Positions 16,599-25,826 of a stretch of 64,000 bases of DNA are shown here, in pieces. The position numbers were made by a program, and so were the translations under genes. The notes beneath the pieces were generated by a model, which was not told the DNA's origin, did not search any database, and saw nothing but the letters and a program-made list of their open reading frames with translations. Source of the stretch: Cocleimonas sp. (GTDB taxonomy: Bacteria; Pseudomonadota; Gammaproteobacteria; Thiotrichales; Thiotrichaceae); the NCBI GenBank assembly GCA_021647365.1, contig JAKIUW010000019.1, forward strand, positions 1-64,000. The letters are read 5' to 3'. The first letter of the stretch is position 1, and each line of letters begins with the position of its first letter.

Positions 16599-17384
16599 AT
16601 GACAAAGTACGCCGCCTGCATAGAATACGATGGAACCGACTACCACGGTTGGCAGCGCCTTAAAGATTCATCTTCGGTGCAAGAAGAGGTTGAGAAAGCC
16701 TTATCCAGTGTCGCCAATCATCAAATTGACCTTACTTGTGCGGGTCGAACCGACAGCGGCGTGCATGGAATAGGGCAGATCGTGCATTTTGAATCGGATG
16801 CGGTGCGTGATGAAAAGGCGTGGCGTATGGGCTGTAACACCAATTTGCCCGATAATATTGTGCTTAGATGGATTCAGCCGATAGAGGAAAGCTTTCACGC
16901 GCGATTTTCGGCGACTTCTCGGCGCTATCGATACATTATACTCGATCACCCAATACGTCCCGCCTTGCTCAATAATAAGGTTTGTTGGTATCGCGAACCG
17001 CTAAATGAAGCGCTTATGCAGGATGCAGCAAGTCGTTTATTAGGCGAAAATGACTTTTCAAGCTTTCGTGCGGCAGGTTGCCAAGCTAAGCACGCCATGC
17101 GCGAACTGCAAGAAATCACCGTGAGCCGTGAAGGAAAATATATCTACATTGATATTGTCGCCAACGCTTTTCTACATCACATGGTGCGAAACATTGTCGG
17201 GAGTTTATTTGAAGTTGGCACAGCGCGCCAAGCGCCGGAATGGTTTACAGAATTATTAGCAGTCAAAGATAGAACAAAAGCAGGTATTACCGCTCCCGCG
17301 TGTGGTTTATATTTTGTAAGCGTTGAATACCCTGATGAGTTTATATTACCTCCTAAAGCACACCCCCCCACTTTTACACTATGA
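16599..17384 (+). CDS. truA: tRNA pseudouridine(38-40) synthase
   Basis: Isomerises uridines 38-40 in the anticodon arm of tRNAs. The 261 residues contain YDGTDYHGWQRL, the catalytic aspartate in TCAGRTDSGVHGIGQIVHF, and FLHHMVRNIVGSL. ATG 16599 is chosen over the TTG three bases earlier; neither has a good ribosome site, because a MITE-like repeat ends at the start. The last ten residues (KAHPPTFTL) and the stop codon come from an inserted C7 palindromic arm (17353-17385); the normal protein would end near SVEYPDEF. Gene order fimV-truA is conserved; trpF, which follows in Pseudomonas, is absent. Confidence 0.96.
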   Translation: MTKYAACIEYDGTDYHGWQRLKDSSSVQEEVEKALSSVANHQIDLTCAGRTDSGVHGIGQIVHFESDAVRDEKAWRMGCNTNLPDNIVLRWIQPIEESFHARFSATSRRYRYIILDHPIRPALLNNKVCWYREPLNEALMQDAASRLLGENDFSSFRAAGCQAKHAMRELQEITVSREGKYIYIDIVANAFLHHMVRNIVGSLFEVGTARQAPEWFTELLAVKDRTKAGITAPACGLYFVSVEYPDEFILPPKAHPPTFTL

Positions 17385-17385
17385 T
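17353..17385 (+). repeat. C7 palindromic element, C-rich arm forming the truA C-terminus
   Basis: AAAGCACACCCCCCCACTTT then TACACTATGATT. It is read in frame as KAHPPTFTL, and the following TGA of the element ends truA. The core ACATGATG is altered to ACACTATGAT. Confidence 0.85.
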
Positions 17386-17423
17386 TTTTGTAAGTAGCCA
17401 TCCTATAGACAGCACCAAAAACT

Positions 17424-20400
17424 ATGCAAAAACTTGATCCTTATACAATCCCTTTAGAATCAATCAATCTGATTGAAGCCAGTGCGGGTACGGGTAAATC
17501 GTGGACGGTGACCTTTTTGTATCTGCGTTTGATAATAGAAAAGGGCTTAACGGTAGATCAAATTCTAGTGGTGACATTCACCGATGCAGCAACCAAAGAA
17601 CTGCGCGATGCGGTGCGAACGCGCTTGGTAGAAGCGCTTGAGGTACTTGAGCTTAATGATGTCGAGCGTACTAAGAAAAAAATAAATGCAGAATATCAAC
17701 AGCTACTAGAAAAAATAGAGAATGGTGCGCTTAACTTAGAAACATCTATCATGCGTTTAAAACGCGCCAAATTGAGTATTGATGAAGCGGCTATATTCAC
17801 TATTCACAGTTTTTGTCAGCGTGCTTTGAATGATAATGCCTTCGAAGCCAGCTTGCCATTCGAAAGTGAATTGCTGATGGATGATCGCGAGATTATGCAG
17901 AATCTTGTGGATGATTTTTGGCGACGACGATTTGCAAAAGCACCAAGGGCACTAGTTTTTAAACTAAGCCAAAAAAAGATTACGCCAGATTCATTATTAG
18001 CAGACATACGCAATGCCGTAGGCAAACCTTATCTTGAGCTTTGTGGGCCACAAACTGAAAAAGTCAAAGCAGAAAAATGGACAGCGTTAGAAGGCTTTTA
18101 TCAGCAAGCAATGGCAACATGGAAGGAGCAGGGCGATGACATACGTAGCCTGCTGACTAATCCTGATTATGCTAAAGCCTATTATGCTGATCTTATAAAA
18201 ACCTGTGATGAAAACTTTGCTGAAATGGAAAAAATGCAGCTCTCTGATTGTTTACCTAGCAAGTTAGATTGCAGAAAAATGTCATGGCTGGGTACTAAGC
18301 CAAAAGTGAAAAAGACTGCAAAAGTTGAAGATGTTGATCATCCTTTCTTTCAGCAGTGGCAGACCTTTTTAGATTTATGGTTAGAGCTGGATAGTTACTC
18401 AGATGATTTCATAAATATCATTCGCATAGAATTATTACAGTATTTACAAAAGGAACTACCAAAGGAAAAACAAAGACTTGGCGTATTATCTTTCGATGAT
18501 TTATTACTACAGTTAGAAAGTGCATTAAAAACCCAGCCCCAGTTGGCAGAAGACTTACGCCAGAAATACCCTGTCGCAATGATTGATGAATTTCAAGATA
18601 CTGACCCGATTCAATACAGTATTTTCAGCACTATTTATTCCACTATTTCTAATTCCTCTACTAACGAAGAACTTAGCGATAGCACCGTATTCTTTGTAGG
18701 CGACCCAAAGCAGGCCATTTACAGTTTTCGTGGCGGCGATATTCATACTTATCTCAAGGCGAAAAATACGGCTTCACAGCAATATACGCTGGATACCAAC
18801 TGGCGCTCGCACCCCAATTTAATCGCATCATTTAATACCTTATACGGCTTTTCAGATAATCCATTTATGGATGAAGGCATAGACTATCAAATTGTAAAAG
18901 CAGGGGATAAAGTCACCGATAAACTGATCACGCCTGACAATCGTAGCGCCTTACGTTTTTGGAATTACGAACAGCAGAACGAAAAACCTGTGATGGAGGA
19001 TATTCGTAGCGATATTGCCAATGCGGTCGCAGGCGATATAGCCGCGTTGTTGAACGATGCCAATAGCGGTATGGCGAGTATTGGGGACAAATCTATTATG
19101 GGCGGCGATATTGCCATTTTGATTCGTTCGCACACGCAGGGTGATAGGATCAAACAAGCGCTGAATAAAGTTGGCATCGCCAGCGTTCAAAGCAGTAAAG
19201 ACAGCATTTATGAAACCCACGAAGCGGTGGAAATATTGCGTTTGCTAACAGCAATCGTCGAGCCTCAACGTGAAGATGAAGTACGCCGTGCGCTGGTGAC
19301 AGAATTATTGGGTTATCAAGCAGAAGATTTGTTGGCTTTTGAAGAGGACAGCAATGCTTGGGAAGATATCTTATTGAACATGCAAAACTGGCATTATCAA
19401 TGGAAGAATCAAGGCTTTTTGCCGATGATGCGAAGCTTGATGACATCGCAAGAAGTACATCAACGACTGCTTTCTTATGATGATGGTGAACGACGTTTGA
19501 CCAATGTGTTGCACCTGTCTGAGCTTATTCATCACCAAAGTAAACAGCTATCGCTAAATATGGAAGAGGTGTTGCGTTGGCTCAAGCAGCAGCAAGAAAA
19601 CTTAAATTCAAACGAGCGAGAGTTACGTTTAGAAAGCGATGAAAATCTCGTTAAAATAGTCACGATTCATAAATCAAAAGGCTTAGAATATCCCATTGTT
19701 TATCTGCCTTTTGTAGGCATCAGTGGCGCTGCATTTAAGGACAAAATTTACAGTTTTTATAAAGATGATACAGCCTACCTTGAAATTGGCTCGCCCGAAG
19801 CGGACGAACATAAAGAGATTAAAAAAGCTGAAGAACGAGCCGAAGAAGCACGGCTTTTATATGTAGCATTGACTCGCGCAAAGTACCAATGCACGGTCAT
19901 TACGCAACCCAAAGCGATTAGCGGAACGTCCGATAGAACCGCGATGGGCTGGTTGTTGACGGATGGCAAGACGATCCCATCAGGCGCATCTAAAGCCGCG
20001 CAAGAACAGAAAGCCAACTACTATGTTGCCTACAATGAAAAACTGAAAAACTTGGTAAGCGAAGGCAAAGGTAATATTAGCCAAAGCACTATGCCAATGG
20101 ATTGGAATGAGCGCTGCCAAAACCCACAAACGGATCAAACGCTCAGCGCAAAAACATTTAGCGCAAGCATAAAACAACAAGCGCAAGTCACCAGTTTTAG
20201 CGGACTAACCGCAGGCGCGCACGTTGAAAGTGCTGACCATGATATAAGCTCTGAAAGCACACCCCCCCACTTTTACAGGGTCGATGAAGACGAGTTTCCA
20301 CGCGGAGCGACCGCAGGTAGCGCCTTGCATGAGATATACGAGAACTTAGATTTCACCAAGCCTGTTGAAGCGCAGGCAGAGGTTATCGCCACAGGTTTAA

Positions 20401-21011
20401 ACAAGTGGGGCTTTGATGAAAATCACGAGCCTGCCGCAACAAAGCTTATGAAAGATTCTTTGCAAGCTGAGCTATTTGAAGGTTTTAGTTTGCAACAACT
20501 CAGTAATGAAAAACGCCTCAATGAAATGGAGTTTTATTTACCGTTAGAATTGCTACAAATTGATGCTTTAAAACAGATACTATTCAAGCATTTACCAGAA
20601 CAAGATCAACAATTACGCGATGCGGTAAATACGTTAAGTTTTGAACAGGTTGAAGGCTATCTTAAAGGTTTTATTGATTTGATATTTGAGCATGATGGAC
20701 TGTTTTATATTGCCGATTACAAGTCCAATTCCCTAGCAGATTACGCACCAGAAAACCTGATAGCAACAATGGCAGATTCACACTATTACCTGCAATATCT
20801 ACTCTACAGCGTTGCCTTACACCGCTATCTAAAAAAGCGCGTGGCAGACTATAGCTGGGACACGCATATCGGCGGTGCGTATTATTTGTTTATTCGAGGT
20901 ATGTCGGCATCATCTAAAACATCCTCGATAAGTGGGGGGGTGTACTTTAATAAACCCAGTAATGAGTTAATCACCGCTTTAGATGATTTGTTTGTGGAGT
21001 CTCTATTATGA
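17424..21011 (+). CDS. recB: Exodeoxyribonuclease V beta subunit (RecB)
   Basis: 3'-5' helicase and nuclease subunit of RecBCD, which repairs double-strand breaks. 1195 residues, a normal length. UvrD-type helicase motifs: Walker A EASAGTGKSW (18-26), TFTDAATKELRD, motif II MIDEFQDTDPIQ, VGDPKQAIYSFRGGDI, TNWRSHPNLI, IHKSKGLEYPIVY, LYVALTRAKYQ. The C-terminal nuclease has GFIDLIF, ADYKSN (about 1097) and YYLQYLLYS. Two C7-element arms are read in frame: at about residues 944-952 (STPPHFYR), in the linker before the nuclease domain, and at about 1169-1176 (SISGGVYF), in a C-terminal loop. recD overlaps by four bases; recC is not adjacent. Confidence 0.96.
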   Translation: MQKLDPYTIPLESINLIEASAGTGKSWTVTFLYLRLIIEKGLTVDQILVVTFTDAATKELRDAVRTRLVEALEVLELNDVERTKKKINAEYQQLLEKIENGALNLETSIMRLKRAKLSIDEAAIFTIHSFCQRALNDNAFEASLPFESELLMDDREIMQNLVDDFWRRRFAKAPRALVFKLSQKKITPDSLLADIRNAVGKPYLELCGPQTEKVKAEKWTALEGFYQQAMATWKEQGDDIRSLLTNPDYAKAYYADLIKTCDENFAEMEKMQLSDCLPSKLDCRKMSWLGTKPKVKKTAKVEDVDHPFFQQWQTFLDLWLELDSYSDDFINIIRIELLQYLQKELPKEKQRLGVLSFDDLLLQLESALKTQPQLAEDLRQKYPVAMIDEFQDTDPIQYSIFSTIYSTISNSSTNEELSDSTVFFVGDPKQAIYSFRGGDIHTYLKAKNTASQQYTLDTNWRSHPNLIASFNTLYGFSDNPFMDEGIDYQIVKAGDKVTDKLITPDNRSALRFWNYEQQNEKPVMEDIRSDIANAVAGDIAALLNDANSGMASIGDKSIMGGDIAILIRSHTQGDRIKQALNKVGIASVQSSKDSIYETHEAVEILRLLTAIVEPQREDEVRRALVTELLGYQAEDLLAFEEDSNAWEDILLNMQNWHYQWKNQGFLPMMRSLMTSQEVHQRLLSYDDGERRLTNVLHLSELIHHQSKQLSLNMEEVLRWLKQQQENLNSNERELRLESDENLVKIVTIHKSKGLEYPIVYLPFVGISGAAFKDKIYSFYKDDTAYLEIGSPEADEHKEIKKAEERAEEARLLYVALTRAKYQCTVITQPKAISGTSDRTAMGWLLTDGKTIPSGASKAAQEQKANYYVAYNEKLKNLVSEGKGNISQSTMPMDWNERCQNPQTDQTLSAKTFSASIKQQAQVTSFSGLTAGAHVESADHDISSESTPPHFYRVDEDEFPRGATAGSALHEIYENLDFTKPVEAQAEVIATGLNKWGFDENHEPAATKLMKDSLQAELFEGFSLQQLSNEKRLNEMEFYLPLELLQIDALKQILFKHLPEQDQQLRDAVNTLSFEQVEGYLKGFIDLIFEHDGLFYIADYKSNSLADYAPENLIATMADSHYYLQYLLYSVALHRYLKKRVADYSWDTHIGGAYYLFIRGMSASSKTSSISGGVYFNKPSNELITALDDLFVESLL
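20254..20278 (+). repeat. C7 palindromic arm inserted in frame in recB
   Basis: AAAGCACACCCCCCCACTTT followed by TACAG, after which similarity to the element stops. Read as ESTPPHFYR just before the conserved FPRGATAGSALHEIYE, where RecB proteins have a variable linker. Confidence 0.85.
20929..20949 (-). repeat. C7 palindromic G-rich arm fragment inserted in frame in recB
   Basis: TAAGTGGGGGGGTGTACTTT, read as ISGGVYF between LFIRGM and NKP in the C-terminal nuclease domain. Only the outer half of the arm remains. Confidence 0.75.
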
Positions 21012-22873
21012 GTAACGAACAACTAAGCATGGATTTTGCATCAAGTACCGCACCACCGCCCAGTGAAGAGAATGAAGCGAAGGCTTACGAAGCGCTAGAT
21101 CATCAGCTATCAGATTTAATGCACCAATTAAACGGTGATAAAGGCGGTGATAAAAACCCAATCTTAAAACAATGCGTACTAGAAATCAGCCAACACACGC
21201 GCGAAGGGAAAATAGCAATTGAATGTAGCGAAGCACAACAAACTGAACTATTAAAAACCCATGTCGTCGGCAAAGCAGGGGATTATAAGCCGTTAATTTT
21301 GGATCATGGCTATTTGTATTTACGGCGTTATTGGCAATATCAACAGCAGTTGGCTGATCAAATAAAGTCTCGTTTAAAACTTGAAGAAATCGATGATGAT
21401 TTTGTAAGCTGGTCACAGCAACGCTTGGACTATTATTTTGGCGAAAAACAACAAGGTGCAGAAACAAATTGGCAAAAAGTCGCGGCAGAGCGCGCGTTAA
21501 AGAATCAGTTTTTAATTGTTTCAGGCGGGCCTGGCACAGGTAAAACAACCACGATCACGCGCATATTGGCTTTATTGATTGAAGCGCATGATTTAGGCTA
21601 TTTAAAAGACACAAAGCACACCCCCCCACTTTTACATGATGCTCAAAAGCCACTAAACATAATGCTCGCTGCACCCACAGGTAAAGCCTCCATCAGAATG
21701 TTAGATGCAATCAATGAAGCGCAAGGCAAGCTAAATGCGCCTGATAACGTGCTGCAACAAATGCCCAAGCAAGCCAGTACTATTCATAAACTACTCGGTT
21801 ATATCCTTGAAAAAGTAAGCTTCAAACATCATAAAAATCACCCGCTAAATGCCGATGTGGTATTGATAGATGAAGCCTCTATGATTGATATTGCACTGAT
21901 GTCAAAACTCATAGAAGCCGTGCCAGCCCATGCGAAGCTCATCCTAATAGGTGATAAAAACCAACTCTCATCCGTAGAAACAGGCTCAGTATTCGCAGAT
22001 ATGTGTGAAGGTTTAAGTCCCCTCTACCCAGCGGGGGGAGGGCTAGGGAGGGGGGAGAAGCCAAGCACAAGCGAAGAAGCCTCAACCCATCTCATAACCC
22101 TACAAAAAAACTACCGCTTCAAAAAAGACAGCGCAATAGGACAACTAGCCCAAGCAACCAATCAAGGCGATAGCAAAACCGTTCTAGAAATTCTAATGGA
22201 TGAGTCAAAGCCAAGTTGCCAACTAATAGCGCCAAGCACAATAGAAATCAACCAAATCCCGCCAGAATTAATCGCACCGTGGGAAAACTACTTCAGCGTA
22301 TTAAACAACCCACAATCCAGCATCAGCGAGATATTCCAAGCCTTCAATCAATATCGAATTCTATGCACGCTACGTCGAGGCTTAAACGGCAGCACCATTA
22401 TGAGTAGCCGTATCGAAGCCGCATTGGCAAAGCAGGGCTTTATCAAGCTACGCTCGCAAAGCCAGCAAGCCCAAAATTGGTACCACGGCAGACCTGTGAT
22501 GATTACCCAAAATAGCTATAGCAAAGGATTGTTTAACGGTGATACAGGCATTTGTATCATCATCAACGGCGAGATAAAGGTATATTTCCCTGCGGATGAT
22601 GAGCCAGAAGGATTCAAAATCCTAGCACCCGTAAGACTACCCGCGCACGAGACCACATGGACAATAACCATCCACAAAAGCCAAGGATCAGAGTTTGACC
22701 AAGTCACGTTAATACTCCCGCATGAAGTCATGCCACTACTCACAAGGCAGTTGATTTATACAGGGATAACACGGGCAAAAGAGCAGGTGAGCATTGTGGC
22801 CAGTGACGCGGTTTTGAATGCAGGGATTAGGACGGAGGTGGTGCGGGCTACTCGGATAAATAAAGAAATATAA
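21008..22873 (+). CDS. recD: Exodeoxyribonuclease V alpha subunit (RecD)
   Basis: 5'-3' helicase subunit of RecBCD. 621 residues against about 610 usually. Motifs: Walker A SGGPGTGKTTT (about 172-181), LAAPTGKASIRM, ASTIHKLLGY, VVLIDEASMIDIALM, LILIGDKNQLSSVETG, LQKNYRFKKDS, and the C-terminal IHKSQGSEFDQV and RQLIYTGITRAKEQV. The ATG overlaps the recB stop (ATGA), so translation is coupled. A C7 arm is read in frame at about residues 202-212 (KHTPPLLHDAQ), between Walker A and motif Ia. A second, different GC-rich insertion (SPLYPAGGGLGRGEK, about 336-351) sits before motif LQKNYRF. Both fall in loops of the family. Confidence 0.96.
   Translation: MSNEQLSMDFASSTAPPPSEENEAKAYEALDHQLSDLMHQLNGDKGGDKNPILKQCVLEISQHTREGKIAIECSEAQQTELLKTHVVGKAGDYKPLILDHGYLYLRRYWQYQQQLADQIKSRLKLEEIDDDFVSWSQQRLDYYFGEKQQGAETNWQKVAAERALKNQFLIVSGGPGTGKTTTITRILALLIEAHDLGYLKDTKHTPPLLHDAQKPLNIMLAAPTGKASIRMLDAINEAQGKLNAPDNVLQQMPKQASTIHKLLGYILEKVSFKHHKNHPLNADVVLIDEASMIDIALMSKLIEAVPAHAKLILIGDKNQLSSVETGSVFADMCEGLSPLYPAGGGLGRGEKPSTSEEASTHLITLQKNYRFKKDSAIGQLAQATNQGDSKTVLEILMDESKPSCQLIAPSTIEINQIPPELIAPWENYFSVLNNPQSSISEIFQAFNQYRILCTLRRGLNGSTIMSSRIEAALAKQGFIKLRSQSQQAQNWYHGRPVMITQNSYSKGLFNGDTGICIIINGEIKVYFPADDEPEGFKILAPVRLPAHETTWTITIHKSQGSEFDQVTLILPHEVMPLLTRQLIYTGITRAKEQVSIVASDAVLNAGIRTEVVRATRINKEI
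21613..21641 (+). repeat. C7 palindromic arm inserted in frame in recD
   Basis: AAAGCACACCCCCCCACTTT followed by TACATGATG: an intact consensus arm. In this frame it reads KHTPPLLHDA, avoiding the TGA that the element carries in another frame. Confidence 0.88.
22015..22062. repeat. GC-rich repeat of another family inserted in recD
   Basis: CCCCTCTACCCAGCGGGGGG and AGGGCTAGGGAGGGGGGAG resemble the common CCCTCTCCC...GGGCTAGGG repeat of proteobacterial intergenic DNA. Its base composition is unlike its surroundings. It is read in frame as SPLYPAGGGLGRGEK. Confidence 0.55.
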
Positions 22874-23069
22874 ACCTACGCAGGGCTAAGTTCCAATTCA
22901 TCATGTAAAGAGTTTCACTCTAATAATTGAGTTTTCATTTTAAAGAGAAAAACGGTAAGCTCACTATAAAGTAGGGGGTTTTCAATATAAAATAATAATT
23001 ATCCTAACTAAAAACGAACTATCCTAATCAGTTACAATCGTATCTCTGTGGATATAAGGGCTGATTCGT

Positions 23070-24050
23070 GTGACAAGGAAAGTTAAAACATACAATGCAT
23101 GGATTTTATTTGTCACTTTGATGCTGATTAGCGCTTGTACTTTGCCCCAACAAAACCACTTTGCACATCTTCTCAGCGATGGTTATAAGGTTGAAAACAA
23201 TCAGGCGAACAAAGCAATGGTGCTTGGTTTTATTGATGAGAATAAAGCTAGCTGCATCTATGGTGTGCCTGCAAACCATCGTGTGCGGCAGCGAGTAACC
23301 ACATTTTATAGAATGATCAATCGTGAATTTCATAAAGTCTCGATGCCTGTGTATGTGAGGTCGGTCGAGGCTTGTCCGACGGATACTAGCATTTTTGTTT
23401 ATTTACACGAGAGCTTTGAGTATCCTTCAGAAACCCTTTACCTTGAAGAAACAAAGCTACGCTATTTTTTAAAAATTAGTAGACCTGCAAGCTTTAAAAA
23501 GCGCCAAGGGCTTGCCAGCATTACCCGAATCAAGGGCGCTAAACCTGGGACAGTTTTTGTTAAAATTAATCAATTAAGCAAATTATCATCACAAAATAAA
23601 ACCTATGCAAAGCTGGTTGACTCCATTGTGGTTGAGGAGTTATTCCAAGCCATTAGCAATGGCAACGATATTAATAAATCAACTCAGCGGATGAGTGTCT
23701 TGCATGAGCCTGCAAGAGCGCAAATACCGTTACCGCATCCGCCTGATCATTCGATAGGCAGTCTTGAAGATCCACAATTTTTAGGATTTTTTAATAAAAT
23801 GCTCAACGCTAAACCCACTGGGCTATGCAGTTATGATGTATGGTTTTTGGCTTTGGCAGATAAGGCAAAGGAGGAGGGGTTGTATTTTTATGACCAGTAC
23901 CTCAATTATTATGAGATGCATCGTGATGCGATACATAAAAAAGCCTTTAAGATTGAAAATAAAACGCAGTACAAATCCTTGTTTGATGCACGTTGCAGTG
24001 GGGAGAATAGAGGGGTAAAAACTAAGATAGGTCTAAAAGCACACCTTTAG
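23070..24050 (+). CDS. Putative lipoprotein, DUF2927-like
   Basis: 326 residues with a lipoprotein signal: hydrophobic WILFVTLMLISAC with lipobox cysteine at about residue 23, so probably membrane-anchored and exported. The middle (SIVVEELFQAISNGNDI and around) loosely resembles the DUF2927 family, which keeps a short helix with conserved Glu; I am not certain of that match. Function unknown. GTG 23070 follows a TAAGGG site by several bases. It stands alone: 196 bases after recD and 280 before the DAB cluster. The last codons (AAAAGCACACC) look like the outer tip of a C7 arm, so the natural C-terminus may also have been changed. Confidence 0.7.
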   Translation: MTRKVKTYNAWILFVTLMLISACTLPQQNHFAHLLSDGYKVENNQANKAMVLGFIDENKASCIYGVPANHRVRQRVTTFYRMINREFHKVSMPVYVRSVEACPTDTSIFVYLHESFEYPSETLYLEETKLRYFLKISRPASFKKRQGLASITRIKGAKPGTVFVKINQLSKLSSQNKTYAKLVDSIVVEELFQAISNGNDINKSTQRMSVLHEPARAQIPLPHPPDHSIGSLEDPQFLGFFNKMLNAKPTGLCSYDVWFLALADKAKEEGLYFYDQYLNYYEMHRDAIHKKAFKIENKTQYKSLFDARCSGENRGVKTKIGLKAHL

Positions 24051-24089
24051 AGTAGATTATCAATGACTTATCAGTGTTGTGATTCCGCA

Positions 24090-24158
24090 CCCTTCGACTC
24101 CGCTCAGGGGCTGCTATGTATAAATAGCAGTTGCAGTACCCTGAGCGGAGTCGAAGGG
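24090..24158. repeat. Inverted repeat CCCTTCGACTCCGCTCAGGG
   Basis: Perfect 20-bp arms (24090-24109 and 24139-24158) around a 29-base loop that itself holds TGCTAT/ATAGCA pairing. Fragments of the same unit (CTGAGCGGAGTCGAAG) abut C7 elements inside dabA, and similar pieces follow the elements at 34158, 50286, 53720 and in the FGGY kinase. Confidence 0.9.
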
Positions 24159-24332
24159 CACGGCAATATAGCACTTTAATTTGATCAATAGTTTATATCA
24201 AAAAAGTAGCCATTAATCTGTTTTAAAAATCCTTAATAAATTGAGGGTATCGCAAAGTCGGTGTATCATACGCGCCCAGTACCCTGCAATCATTCTTGCA
24301 GTTTGTTCAACACCTTCTGAGTTTGAAAAACT

Positions 24333-25823
24333 ATGCTATCAAGCCTATTGATATTGCTGTTACTTCCCCTTGTTGGAGCAGTTATTATTGGTTTTTTACC
24401 GAATAGCAAACCTCAGTTAATTCGTAATATTGCGATTGTTACATCCTCAATCACGCTCTTCTATGCTATTTATTTAATCACGCTTGGTGATGTAACGCCG
24501 ACAGATCACGGCTTATGGCAAAACTATCACCATACGTGGAACACGCGCATGGGTACGTCTTTTTCTTTGGGTGTGGATGGGTTTTCATACCCACTGGTTA
24601 TATTGACGACTTTATTAGTGTGGATTGCGGTACTCGCATCCAAAGCCATTAATCATCACCCAAAAGGCTATTATCTATTAATGTTGGTGCTTTCTAGCGC
24701 CATTATGGGCGTGTTTATGGCACGCGATTGGGCCTTGTTTTACGTGTTTTGGGAAGCCACTTTGATTCCATTATTCTTCCTTATTGATCGTTGGGGTGGT
24801 CAAGGGCGACAAACCGCCGCTTTGAATTTTGTGTTGTACACTATGGGTGGCTCGGTGTTTATGCTACTTAGCCTATTGGTTTTGTTTGATGCTACGGGTG
24901 GGCAGTCCTTCTCTTTTGAAGCTATTTCAGAAGGCGCAAAACATCTTAAAGCTTCGGATCAAGTGCTGATTTTCATGGGCTTACTCATAGGCTTTGGCGT
25001 AAAAATGCCTATATTTCCCTTGCACGGTTGGTTGCCTTTGGCACATGTAGAAGCGCCTAGCCCAGTCAGTATTTTACTCTCGGGTATTCTGCTTAAAATG
25101 GGAGCTTATGGTTTGATTCGTGCGGCAGCCATGTTGCCTGATGCTGCCCATACACTGCAACCTCTTTTAGTCGTGTTGGCGCTTATCGCCATAAGTTACG
25201 GTAGCTTGTTGGCGTGGAAACAGAGTGACCTTAAAAAGATGATTGCTTATTCATCTGTGGCGCATATGGGTGTGGTATTGCTGGGAATATCGACCTTGAA
25301 TACACTCGGCATGACGGGCGCGGTGTATCAAATGGTGGCGCATGGTTTGGTTGCGGGAGCATCCTTTATGCTGATTGGCTTGCTTTATGAGCGCACTCAC
25401 ACCAAAGATATTAATGACTACGGCTCATTGTTACATGTTACGCCTCGCTTTGCCTTCTTTACCATATTTGCGTTTATTGCGGGTGTCGGTTTGCCTGGCA
25501 CTGCAGGTTTTGTTGCTGAGTTACATGTGATGATTGGGAGTTTTCAGCACTGGGGTTGGATCATGGTGGTGCTGGCGTTTGGTATTATTGTCAGTGCGAC
25601 CTACAGTGTACGCACCATTAAGCGTTTGTTTACGGGCCCTGCAAAACAAAGCATGAAGGAGATTGATGATTTAAGACCAACCGAAGTATTGGCGGCTGCT
25701 GTATTGATGGTGGGTGTTATGGTTCTTGGCTTATATCCTTCACTGGTGTTAGATCTTATTAGCCCTGCGGTTCATGATTTTATTGAACAAGTTGCTGTTC
25801 AGGCCGTTGTGAAAGAGCATTGA
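24333..25823 (+). CDS. NuoM/MrpD-like proton-translocating subunit (DAB cluster, subunit 1)
   Basis: 496-residue polytopic membrane protein of the complex I antiporter-like family (proton_antipo_M). Key charged residues are kept: Glu in FYVFWEATLIPLFF (TM5), Lys in GFGVKMPIFPLHGWLP (TM7), Lys in GILLKMGAYG (TM8) and Glu in PGTAGFVAELHV (TM12). No other complex I genes are nearby; instead dabA follows after 3 bases and three more related subunits after that. I infer that it forms part of an ion-driven inorganic-carbon pump rather than an NADH dehydrogenase. Start ATG 24333 lacks a strong ribosome site; a short CTGCAA/TTGCAG hairpin lies upstream. Confidence 0.88.
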   Translation: MLSSLLILLLLPLVGAVIIGFLPNSKPQLIRNIAIVTSSITLFYAIYLITLGDVTPTDHGLWQNYHHTWNTRMGTSFSLGVDGFSYPLVILTTLLVWIAVLASKAINHHPKGYYLLMLVLSSAIMGVFMARDWALFYVFWEATLIPLFFLIDRWGGQGRQTAALNFVLYTMGGSVFMLLSLLVLFDATGGQSFSFEAISEGAKHLKASDQVLIFMGLLIGFGVKMPIFPLHGWLPLAHVEAPSPVSILLSGILLKMGAYGLIRAAAMLPDAAHTLQPLLVVLALIAISYGSLLAWKQSDLKKMIAYSSVAHMGVVLLGISTLNTLGMTGAVYQMVAHGLVAGASFMLIGLLYERTHTKDINDYGSLLHVTPRFAFFTIFAFIAGVGLPGTAGFVAELHVMIGSFQHWGWIMVVLAFGIIVSATYSVRTIKRLFTGPAKQSMKEIDDLRPTEVLAAAVLMVGVMVLGLYPSLVLDLISPAVHDFIEQVAVQAVVKEH

Positions 25824-25826
25824 TCT

